A stretch of 15,002 nt of DNA from Methanomassiliicoccaceae archaeon UBA480. GTDB lineage: Archaea > Thermoplasmatota > Thermoplasmata > Methanomassiliicoccales > Methanomethylophilaceae. Below, piece by piece: positions 6,731 to 13,181 of the stretch; the first letter of the stretch is position 1, and the number at the start of each line of letters is the position of its first letter. Where the stretch lies: positions 8,693 through 23,694 of the forward strand of contig DAXO01000055.1 of assembly GCA_002506425.1 (NCBI GenBank), given 5' to 3'. Under the pieces are notes generated by a model that was not told the origin of the DNA, did not search any database, and saw nothing but the letters and a program-made list of their open reading frames with translations. Made by a program: the position numbers and the translations under genes.

Positions 6731-7114
6731 ATGGGGGAGTACGACGGAGTGATCTGCAGCAGGCATGCAGTGTCCATTCTTCTGTTCATGATGGATCACG
6801 AGGGCTGCACCATAACCGAGATCCAGGCTGCCGTCACCAAGAATTTCGATACCGTCCGCAACACCTGTCTGAAGCTCATGGACAAGGGCCTCATGGACGA
6901 CTACCTCTCCCGCGACCGCAAGCTCATCAACCGCTACTACCTGACTCCGAAGGGCGTGTCCGCAGCGATGCTGCTCAGATGCACCCTGGACCTGATCGAT
7001 TCCGATGACGGGTCCAGGTTCGATTCATTCCTGAAGGGGTACTTCGGCGGGGACTACGACAGGCTTGCGACCATTCCCGACCACCCGAAGGACCAGGGAG
7101 CATCGCTCCTCTGA
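6731..7114 (+). CDS. Small winged helix-turn-helix DNA-binding protein (putative regulator)
   Basis: 127 residues. Residues 11-80 look like a winged-helix fold: helix 1 SRHAVSILLFMM, then TITEIQAAVTKNFDTVRNTC (helices 2-3, the recognition region), LKLMDKGLM, and a basic wing LSRDRKLINRYYLTPKGV. The YYLTPKG end of the wing is typical of MarR/ArsR-like and archaeal winged-helix regulators. The remaining ~45 residues are an acidic, probably helical C-terminal part with no recognised domain and no membrane segment. It stands alone: downstream is a convergent tRNA gene and upstream is glpK. The inverted repeats in its promoter make autoregulation or control of a neighbour possible, but that is inference. 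The start was chosen from promoter spacing; the frame continues 14 codons upstream. Confidence 0.75.
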   Translation: MGEYDGVICSRHAVSILLFMMDHEGCTITEIQAAVTKNFDTVRNTCLKLMDKGLMDDYLSRDRKLINRYYLTPKGVSAAMLLRCTLDLIDSDDGSRFDSFLKGYFGGDYDRLATIPDHPKDQGASLL

Positions 7115-7181
7115 TATCTTCTGCCGGAATAGACGCTCTTACAAATCGGCAGTCCCTCGGCGGGGATCTGTTTCCGGTATG

Positions 7182-7254
7182 TGGGCCTGCCCGGATTTGA
7201 ACCGGGGTCAATGGCTCCCAAAGCCACAAGTATACCAAGCTAGCCCACAGGCCC
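7182..7254 (-). tRNA. tRNA-Pro (anticodon UGG)
   Basis: Read on the minus strand, this 73-nt sequence folds as a tRNA. The acceptor stem is GGGCCTG paired with CAGGCCC plus discriminator A. The anticodon stem is GTGGC/GCCAT with loop TTTGGGA (anticodon TGG). The variable loop is 4 nt. The T arm is CCCGG-TTCAAAT-CCGGG. The 3' CCA is not encoded (the next bases are CAT), so it must be added by the CCA enzyme, whose gene is the next one upstream on the same strand. The D stem is weak: of positions 10-13/22-25 only G11-C24 is a Watson-Crick pair, with G10-U25, C12-A23 and U13-U22. No intron is visible. Confidence 0.95.
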
Positions 7255-7279
7255 AACGCACGGTCCATCTGCTGTTCCG

Positions 7280-7288
7280 TAATTAATG
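7280..7288 (-). promoter_or_regulatory. Candidate TATA box of tRNA-Pro, overlapping the cca stop codon
   Basis: TAATTAATG on the plus strand (CATTAATTA on the minus strand) is centred about 30 bp before the 5' end of the mature tRNA. It includes the TAA stop of the CCA enzyme gene, so the tRNA appears to have its own promoter built into the end of that gene. Confidence 0.5.
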
Positions 7289-8629
7289 TTTGTCACTGGA
7301 ATCAGGCTTCTCCCAGGGCATCCTGGGGTCCAGAAGGCGTGTCAGAAGCCCCGGATCCGCAGTTTCCAGCGTCTCCGCGTGTCCCTTCACCTTCATGGCG
7401 GATGCGTCGAAGTCCTTCCCGATCCCGGAGATCGCCGCTTCCTTCTCGATGAGTCCGCATGCCTCGGAGTGCAGACGGGGAGCCACCACGATCCATCTCC
7501 CGTCCTCTATGAACGGTTCGCCGGTCGGATTCCCCCTCCATCTGTCGAAGAATCCCTCGGAATCGACCCATGAGGGCGGACCGATATGGCGGTGCGTGCG
7601 AGAAAGCGCATCGGTCTCGAGCTCGAATACGACATCCATCTCGGAATCCGTCATCGCATGGGCGGATCTGACGACGCCGAATCCCGTATCATCCAGCTTC
7701 CTTGCGAGAGCGCCTTCCGTCTTCCAGAGCTGCGACTGCAGGTTGTCGTCTATCAGTCCCGCCGGTTTGGGGAACGATACGGAGACGAGTCTTGTCCCGT
7801 GCGATACGGCTGCCTCCGCAAGCTCCTTCCTTCCCAGCGGTTTCCTCGCTACGGGGAAGAAGAACTCCATACGGGGTTCGCGGAGGTATTCGCGGGCCGC
7901 GGTTATGAACAGCGAAAGCGTATCGACGTGCACGGCCGACGCAGCGTTGCGCTTGTTGTCGACCGGATCGTAGACGACCAGGGGCGCATCGAACTTCGGC
8001 CCCTTGCCGTCGACCTCCACCACGGTCCCCTTCCTCCATCCGGTCGCGGCCTTCAGAACCTCGTCGAAAGTTCCGTAGCGGACGACGAGGATCTCGCAGA
8101 GGTATCCGGAGAATCCGCGGGAGTCCTGCTCGGCTCCGTAGGCGCCGATACCTTTCATGAATTTCTTGAGTAGGCGGACCTGGTTGCATCCGGCCGCATT
8201 CAGACGCGATTTTATGAACGCGGTGTGGAACGGCGTGCGGTCCACAGCGCTCTTCATGTGCTCGGTGCTGTCGATGCGGAAGCACGGGACCATGTCCACG
8301 TCCAATCCTTCGAACACCCCTCTGGTATAGGGGTGGTCCGAGTACATCCTCATGCCGTGGAGGATGTCCTCGCCGGCCTTCAGCCCGATCCTCTTCAGGC
8401 CCTCCGGATCCGTGTCCGGAGGGAACATCAGGAACAGGTCGAGGTCCGGGTCGGACAGATAGGTGTTCTTCGAGTAGGATCCCGCGAACCTCGCCTCGAC
8501 GTCGATGCCGTGGGATGCCACGTACGATTCGACCTCGGCCTTCAGCCTGTCGGCGCGCTCCTTTATCGAGTCGGCCGTCGCCTTGTCGGGCACGATCCTC
8601 CTCAGGACCTCCTCTTCGACGGGATTCAT
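7283..8629 (-). CDS. cca: CCA-adding enzyme (class I archaeal tRNA nucleotidyltransferase)
   Basis: Adds the 3'-terminal CCA to tRNAs using CTP and ATP without a nucleic-acid template. The 448-residue length fits the archaeal class I enzyme. The nucleotidyltransferase signature is at residues 50-66, GSYSKNTYLSDPDLDLF: G50-S51 followed by carboxylates D62 and D64. The third catalytic acid is D112 in LDVDMVPCFRID. HPYTRGVFEGLD (about 99-110) is a further family match. The rest corresponds to the central, body and tail domains. The ATG at 8629 lies 1 bp after the ilvB1 stop and is preceded by GAGG within ilvB1, so the two are probably co-transcribed. The tRNA-Pro gene lies 28 bp downstream on the same strand. 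Confidence 0.95.
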   Translation of the reverse strand: MNPVEEEVLRRIVPDKATADSIKERADRLKAEVESYVASHGIDVEARFAGSYSKNTYLSDPDLDLFLMFPPDTDPEGLKRIGLKAGEDILHGMRMYSDHPYTRGVFEGLDVDMVPCFRIDSTEHMKSAVDRTPFHTAFIKSRLNAAGCNQVRLLKKFMKGIGAYGAEQDSRGFSGYLCEILVVRYGTFDEVLKAATGWRKGTVVEVDGKGPKFDAPLVVYDPVDNKRNAASAVHVDTLSLFITAAREYLREPRMEFFFPVARKPLGRKELAEAAVSHGTRLVSVSFPKPAGLIDDNLQSQLWKTEGALARKLDDTGFGVVRSAHAMTDSEMDVVFELETDALSRTHRHIGPPSWVDSEGFFDRWRGNPTGEPFIEDGRWIVVAPRLHSEACGLIEKEAAISGIGKDFDASAMKVKGHAETLETADPGLLTRLLDPRMPWEKPDSSDKH

Positions 8630-8630
8630 G

Positions 8631-10301
8631 TCAGTCCTCTCGGAACCTGCATCTCCCCATCACGATGGAGGCGCTGGGGTCGGCGGGGACCATCGGGAGG
8701 GCGTGCTCGTCCGGGTTGCACCTGACTTCGACGATGCAGCTCCTTCCGCACTCTCTTGCCTGCACGAGGGCGTCGTAGATCTCGCCCGGCCTTTCGACGC
8801 GGATGCCGTCGGCTCCGAACGCCTCGGCCATCTTGATGAAGTCGGGATCGCAGTCGAGAGTGGTGGCGGAGTACCTCTCGTGCCAGAACAGCTTCTGCCA
8901 CTGCCTGACCATTCCGAGGGTCCCGTTGTTCAGGAGCACCACGGTGACCGGCAGGTCCTCGGCGAGGGATGTCGCCATCTCCTGCATGACCATCTGGAAT
9001 CCTCCGTCCCCGGTGATCGCGATGACGTTCTTGTCGGGGCAGGCCGCCTTGGCTCCTATCGCGGCCGGAAGGCCGTATCCCATGGTTCCGAACGTTCCCG
9101 AGGAGAGGAGCTGGCGAGGACGCTCTATGTTCAGGAAGTGCATCGCCCACATCTGGTTCTGACCGACGTCAGTGGTGACGATGGTGTCGTCGTCGATGAT
9201 CCTGTTGAGCTCGTGCATGACGTCCTGGGGGGCGATGGGGGTCTCGCCGATGAACGGGGCGCAGTTGCATCTCCTCTTCATCTCGACGGCGCGTGCGGTC
9301 CAATCCGGGGACGATCCCCCGGAACCGAGGCGCTCGAGGATCATGCGGACGGCCTTGGCCGCGTCGCACCTGAGATTGGCGGAAGGATGCCCGTGCTTGT
9401 TGAACTCCACCGAGTCCACGTCGATATGGACGACGCGTCCGTCGGGGTCGAGCATCCTGCACTTCTTGCCGTACGTCCTGTCGGAGAACCTGCTTCCGAT
9501 GGATATGACGAGGTCGGCGCCGTTCATCATGGTCAGCGCCGCCATCCTTCCGTGCATTCCGAGGGGACCCATGTTGAGCTCGTAGGAGGATGGCACCACT
9601 CCCATGCCCATGAGAGTCGTGTCGACAGGGGCGTTGAGGCGTCTGGAGAGCGCCATGACCTCGTCCGCGGCGTTAATCGCGCCTCCTCCGACGAGGATCA
9701 GGGGCCTCTTGGCCTGCTTGATCCACTGCACGGCCTCCTCGAGGTCGCTCATATCCTCGACCCAGGGTTTGGAGTGGTACTCCGCATCGAGGGTCTCGTC
9801 GTCCACCGACGCGTTCATCTGATCGACGGGCAGGTCTATGTGCACAGGCCCCGGCCTGCCGGTCTGGCAGATCTCCCAGGCCTCCGTCACAGCATGGGGG
9901 AGCCTCTTGACGTCGAGGACCCTGAAGTTGTGCTTGGTGATGGGCATCAGGAGACTGTACGCGTCGACTTCCTGGAACGCTCCCAGTCCGAGGGATCCAA
10001 CTCCGACCTGTCCGGTCAGGGCGAGCATAGGGACGGAGTCCGCGTAGGCGGTGGCTACGCCGGTCACCAGATTCGTGGCTCCGGGACCGCTGGTGGCGAT
10101 GCAGACGCCGGGTCTTCCGCTGGCCCTGGCGTATCCGTCCGCCATATGGGCGGCGCACTGCTCGTGCCTCACGAGGACGTGCCTGAGGCTGGAGTCGTAG
10201 AGCTCGTCGTAAATCGGGATGACGCTTCCGCCGGGGTATCCGAATATGGTTTCGACACCCTTCCTCTCCAGCATCTTGACAAGAGCCTTCGTCCCCTTCA
10301 T
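8631..10301 (-). CDS. ilvB: Acetolactate synthase large subunit, paralog 1
   Basis: Thiamine-diphosphate enzyme that condenses pyruvate with pyruvate or 2-oxobutyrate, the first step of Val/Leu/Ile synthesis. 556 residues, normal length. The N-terminal TPP domain carries the activating glutamate E47 in VRHEQCAAHMADGYAR and the SGPGATNLVTG segment. The central cofactor (FAD-type) domain contains GSRFSDRTYG. The C-terminal TPP/Mg site starts with GDGGFQM (431-437) and has N458-N459 26-27 residues later. The substrate-channel tryptophan is kept (W468 in RQWQKLFW). The usual DAFQE reads GAFQE in both paralogs. No regulatory small subunit (ilvN/ilvH) is in the window. The ATG at 10301 has no clear ribosome-binding site; a TATA-like box lies about 32 bp upstream, so the leader is very short. 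It is followed directly by cca. Confidence 0.93.
   Translation of the reverse strand: MKGTKALVKMLERKGVETIFGYPGGSVIPIYDELYDSSLRHVLVRHEQCAAHMADGYARASGRPGVCIATSGPGATNLVTGVATAYADSVPMLALTGQVGVGSLGLGAFQEVDAYSLLMPITKHNFRVLDVKRLPHAVTEAWEICQTGRPGPVHIDLPVDQMNASVDDETLDAEYHSKPWVEDMSDLEEAVQWIKQAKRPLILVGGGAINAADEVMALSRRLNAPVDTTLMGMGVVPSSYELNMGPLGMHGRMAALTMMNGADLVISIGSRFSDRTYGKKCRMLDPDGRVVHIDVDSVEFNKHGHPSANLRCDAAKAVRMILERLGSGGSSPDWTARAVEMKRRCNCAPFIGETPIAPQDVMHELNRIIDDDTIVTTDVGQNQMWAMHFLNIERPRQLLSSGTFGTMGYGLPAAIGAKAACPDKNVIAITGDGGFQMVMQEMATSLAEDLPVTVVLLNNGTLGMVRQWQKLFWHERYSATTLDCDPDFIKMAEAFGADGIRVERPGEIYDALVQARECGRSCIVEVRCNPDEHALPMVPADPSASIVMGRCRFRED
10132..10172. repeat. 41-bp exact repeat, ilvB1 copy
   Basis: Identical base for base to 11877-11917 in ilvB2. 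It codes for part of the VRHEQCAAHMADGYA segment. It is part of the tandem ilvB duplication, not a mobile element. Confidence 0.9.
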
Positions 10302-10329
10302 GATAATCGGCTCTGCAACGGGCTACGGG

Positions 10330-10336
10330 ATAAAAG
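10330..10336 (-). promoter_or_regulatory. Candidate TATA box of ilvB paralog 1
   Basis: ATAAAAG on the plus strand (CTTTTAT on the minus strand) lies in the 86-bp gap between the two ilvB genes, about 32 bp before the ilvB1 ATG. A start site 25-26 bp downstream would leave a leader of only about 6 nt, which fits the lack of a Shine-Dalgarno site. It suggests that ilvB1-cca can be transcribed separately from ilvB2. Confidence 0.45.
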
Positions 10337-10387
10337 AATAGCGACGGGTACCGCGCGCGGACCGGAGGGGCCGGCCCGCAGGCGGGT

Positions 10388-12070
10388 TCAATAGTGGCAG
10401 TCGCCCTTGATGATGGGGATCCGGGGATCCATCGGGAGCATGGGGAGTATGTCCTCGTCCGGGTCCACCATGATCTCGACGACGGTGGTGACGTCGGATT
10501 CGAGGGCGTCCCTGACGGCCTCCCTGATGTCTCCGGGCCTGTCCACGCGGATGCCTCTGGCGTGGAATCCCTTGGCTACTGTCACGAAGTCGGGATCGGC
10601 TCCGAGCTCCTCGGACACGTACCTTCCGCCCCAGTAGTGCTTCTGCATCTGCCTTATCATGCCCAGATGGCCGTTGTTCAGCAGGATCACCGCTACCGGC
10701 AGGCGGTCCGCGACCGAGGTCGCGAGCTCCTGTATCACCATCTGGAGCCCTCCGTCCCCCGTGATGGTCATGACCTTCTTGTCCGGGCAGGCGGCCTTCG
10801 CCCCTATGGCGGAGGGCAGGCCGAATCCCATTGTCCCGAACGTTCCCGAGGTCAGGAACTGGCGGGGGTGCTCGATGTCGAGATAGTGCATCGCCCACAT
10901 CTGGTTCTGACCGACGTCCGTGGTCACGATCGTGTCGTCGTCGAGCAGGGCGTTGATCTCCTGCATGACCCTCTGCGGCTTGATCGGCACGGCATCGTGG
11001 TCCGGAACGATGTAGGAGGCGGCCTTGAGCTCCGCGGCGTGGTCCCTCCAGGAGTCCCAGGATGCGGGGCGGGGCCCCAGGGCGGATATGAGCGCGCGTA
11101 TGGCGGCGCGGGCGTCCGCCTGCAGGTTGACGCATGAATGCCTGTGCTTTCCGAACTCGGTGGGGTCGATATCGATGTGGATGACCCTTCCGGACTCCAT
11201 CCTGTCGTGCGGGCTGTATGTCCTGTCGGAGAACCTGCTGCCTATCGATATGATGAGGTCGGCCTCGGAGGACAGCTCTATCGCGGCGAGCCTCCCGTGC
11301 AGGCCCAGCGGGCCCATGTACATGTCGTAGGAGGACGGGACGACACCCATTCCCATCAGGGTGTTGACGACGGGGGCCCCGGTGAGCCGGGCGAGCTCCA
11401 TGACCTCGGCGGAAGCGTCCATGGCGCCTCCTCCGACCAGTATGAGCGGCCTCCGCGACTCGTGTATCCATCTCGCGGCCTCCGCGACCTTCGAGAGGTC
11501 CTCCGTAAGGGGCTTGACGCCGTAGCTCTCGTGCAGCAGGGCGGGATCCAGCTCCATCCCCATCTGGTCGACGGGCATGTCTATGTGGACGGGCCCCTTC
11601 CTGCCCATCTGGCATATGTCCCAGGCCTCGCTTATCGCGTGGGGGAGCCTGTTGACGTCGAGGACCCTGTAGCTGTGCTTGGTGATGGGCATCAGGAGGC
11701 TGTACGCGTCCACCTCTTGGAACGCCCCCTGCCCCAGGGATCCCGCGGCAACCTGTCCGGTCAGAGCTATCATGGGAACGGAGTCCGCGTAGGCCGTGGC
11801 TATGCCTGTGACGAGGTTGGTGGTTCCCGGGCCGCTGGTCGCCAGGCACACGCCCGGCACGTTCTTCGCCCTGGCATATCCGTCCGCCATATGGGCGGCG
11901 CACTGCTCGTGCCTCACCAGGATGTGCCTGATGTCGGATCCGAGCAGCTCGTTGTAGATCGAAAGGACGCTTCCTCCGGGATACCCGAAGATCGTGTCGA
12001 CGCCTCTCTCCTCCAGCATGTCCAGGAGCGCTTCAGTGCCTCTTATTGTGATTCCTCCGTCGCCACGCAT
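10388..12070 (-). CDS. ilvB: Acetolactate synthase large subunit, paralog 2 (substrate-channel Trp replaced)
   Basis: 560-residue tandem paralog of the downstream ilvB1. Over most of their length they match closely, with exact nucleotide identity in patches. It keeps E55 (VRHEQCAAHMADGYAR), SGPGTTNLVTG, GSRFSDRTY, GDGGLQM (438-444) and the NN pair (465-466), so TPP-dependent chemistry should be intact. The conserved RQWQ motif reads RQMQ (M475), which removes the tryptophan that in E. coli AHAS II and plant enzymes shapes the 2-oxobutyrate and herbicide site. Substrate preference may therefore differ. The start is uncertain. ATG 12070 has no good ribosome-binding site, whereas alignment with paralog 1 puts the first residue at Ile9, 7 nt after a GGAGG. 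An 86-bp gap with its own TATA box separates it from ilvB1. Confidence 0.92.
   Translation of the reverse strand: MRGDGGITIRGTEALLDMLEERGVDTIFGYPGGSVLSIYNELLGSDIRHILVRHEQCAAHMADGYARAKNVPGVCLATSGPGTTNLVTGIATAYADSVPMIALTGQVAAGSLGQGAFQEVDAYSLLMPITKHSYRVLDVNRLPHAISEAWDICQMGRKGPVHIDMPVDQMGMELDPALLHESYGVKPLTEDLSKVAEAARWIHESRRPLILVGGGAMDASAEVMELARLTGAPVVNTLMGMGVVPSSYDMYMGPLGLHGRLAAIELSSEADLIISIGSRFSDRTYSPHDRMESGRVIHIDIDPTEFGKHRHSCVNLQADARAAIRALISALGPRPASWDSWRDHAAELKAASYIVPDHDAVPIKPQRVMQEINALLDDDTIVTTDVGQNQMWAMHYLDIEHPRQFLTSGTFGTMGFGLPSAIGAKAACPDKKVMTITGDGGLQMVIQELATSVADRLPVAVILLNNGHLGMIRQMQKHYWGGRYVSEELGADPDFVTVAKGFHARGIRVDRPGDIREAVRDALESDVTTVVEIMVDPDEDILPMLPMDPRIPIIKGDCHY
11877..11917. repeat. 41-bp exact repeat, ilvB2 copy
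   Basis: Partner of 10132-10172. A second exact pair of 34 bp lies at 9137-9170 and 10885-10918 (coding for DVGQNQMWAMH). Both pairs lie about 1.75 kb apart in direct orientation. Confidence 0.9.
12054..12058 (-). promoter_or_regulatory. Shine-Dalgarno-like site inside the annotated 5' end of ilvB2
   Basis: GGAGG on the minus strand lies downstream of the ATG at 12070 and 7 nt before the ATA codon (12046-12044) that aligns with the start Met of ilvB1. It raises the possibility that translation begins there. Confidence 0.35.
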
Positions 12071-12082
12071 CGCCTGCGCCCG

Positions 12083-12088
12083 TTATAA
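12083..12088 (-). promoter_or_regulatory. Candidate TATA box of ilvB paralog 2
   Basis: TTATAA in the 81-bp divergent spacer. A minus-strand start 25-26 bp downstream would fall near 12058-12060, inside the first codons of the annotated ilvB2 and just before its internal GGAGG. The alternative is the AT-rich box at 12114-12121, which would give a ~20-nt leader to ATG 12070. Confidence 0.4.
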
Positions 12089-12113
12089 GAGTGATGGACG
12101 GGCAACGCTATTC

Positions 12114-12121
12114 TAATAAAT
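12114..12121 (+). promoter_or_regulatory. Candidate TATA box of the gap-pgk operon
   Basis: TAATAAAT is centred about 34 bp before the gap ATG at 12152, giving a leader of about 8 nt. It could also serve the minus strand towards ilvB2, as the two genes diverge. Confidence 0.45.
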
Positions 12122-12151
12122 CGTCCGCCTATACGATGGCAAGGTTAGAAT

Positions 12152-13171
12152 ATGTCGAAGGTCAGGGTTGGAGTCAACGGCTACGGCACGATCGGTAAGA
12201 GGGTCGCCACGGCGATCGCCAAACAGGACGATATGGAGCTGGTCGGGGTGACCAAGACCAGGCCGAACTACGAGGCCAAGGATGCCCTGGCCAAGGGATA
12301 CGGGCTCTACGTGCCCGAGGAGAGCGTCGAGGCGTTCGCCAAGGCCGGCGTCCCCATATCCGGAACGGTCAAGGACATGCTCGGCAAGGTCGACATCGTC
12401 GTCGACTGCACTCCCGGCACCGTCGGCGAGTACTACCGCGACATGTACAAGGCCGCAGGCGTCAAGGCCATCTTCCAGGGCGGCGAGGACCACAGCCTCA
12501 CCGGCATCTCGTTCAATTCCACCGCGAACTACGCGGAATCCTGGGGAGCCCAGCTCTCGAGGGTCGTCTCCTGCAACACGACCGCCCTTCTGAGGACGCT
12601 GTACCCCATCGACAAGGCGCTGAGGATCCAGAACGCCTTCGTCACCATCGTCAGGCGCGCGGTCGATCCCGGGGACAGCAAATCCGGCCCGGTCAACGGC
12701 CTCGAGCCCTCCGTCAAGCTGCCCACCCACCACGGTCCCGATGTGCAGAGCGTCATGCCCTGGCTCAACATCAGCACCATGGCCGTCAAAGCCTCCACGA
12801 CCCTCATGCATGTGCAGACGGTCGTCGTCCAGCTCGCTTCCGAGAGCACCACCGAGGAGGTCCTCGGCATCATGAGGTCCTCCCCCAGGGTGAGGCTCGT
12901 GAAGAGCTCGGACGGCATCAAGTCCACCGCCCAGGTCATGGAGCTCGCCCGCGACCTCGGAAGGGACCGCTCCGACATGTACGAGATCGTCGTCTGGGAG
13001 GACGGCGTCAAGGTCGTCGGGAACACCCTCTACTACTATCAGGCCGTCCACCAGGAGTCGGACGTCATACCCGAGAACATCGACTGCATAAGGTCGATGT
13101 GCAAGGTCGTGCAGGATCCGGCGGCCTCCGTCGCCAAGACGGATGCGGCGCTCGGCATCGGCAAGATGTGA
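12152..13171 (+). CDS. gap: Archaeal type II glyceraldehyde-3-phosphate dehydrogenase (phosphorylating)
   Basis: Reversibly interconverts glyceraldehyde 3-phosphate and 1,3-bisphosphoglycerate with NAD(P), in the cytoplasm. 339 residues, the normal archaeal length. The Rossmann motif is at the N-terminus (VRVGVNGYGTIGKRVA, G8-G10-G12-G15). The catalytic cysteine is C141 in VVSCNTTALLRTL. HHGPDVQSVMPWL and the TLMHVQTVVVQL segment are characteristic of the archaeal form, which differs strongly from bacterial GapA. The ATG at 12152 sits directly behind a short AT-rich leader. pgk follows after 10 bp, so the two consecutive enzymes of lower glycolysis/gluconeogenesis form an operon. In an autotrophic or methylotrophic methanogen they would run mainly in the gluconeogenic direction; that is inference. 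Confidence 0.97.
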   Translation: MSKVRVGVNGYGTIGKRVATAIAKQDDMELVGVTKTRPNYEAKDALAKGYGLYVPEESVEAFAKAGVPISGTVKDMLGKVDIVVDCTPGTVGEYYRDMYKAAGVKAIFQGGEDHSLTGISFNSTANYAESWGAQLSRVVSCNTTALLRTLYPIDKALRIQNAFVTIVRRAVDPGDSKSGPVNGLEPSVKLPTHHGPDVQSVMPWLNISTMAVKASTTLMHVQTVVVQLASESTTEEVLGIMRSSPRVRLVKSSDGIKSTAQVMELARDLGRDRSDMYEIVVWEDGVKVVGNTLYYYQAVHQESDVIPENIDCIRSMCKVVQDPAASVAKTDAALGIGKM

Positions 13172-13181
13172 GGCGGTGAAG

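Noticed and set aside
10353..10387. GC-rich palindromic stretch (GGGCCGGCCC and CCCGCCTGCGGG) after ilvB2, considered as a terminator
   Set aside because: The stems are short or have loops too small to form well and are not followed by a U-tract. The GC bias alone can explain them.
8505..10394. 629-codon plus-strand open frame opposite ilvB1
   Set aside because: It is rich in H, V, D and G with no family motif, and lies exactly antisense to a well-supported acetolactate synthase. Long antisense frames are expected in GC-rich DNA with this codon use.
11138..12088. 316-codon plus-strand open frame opposite ilvB2
   Set aside because: Same composition as the shadow frame opposite ilvB1, antisense to conserved coding sequence.
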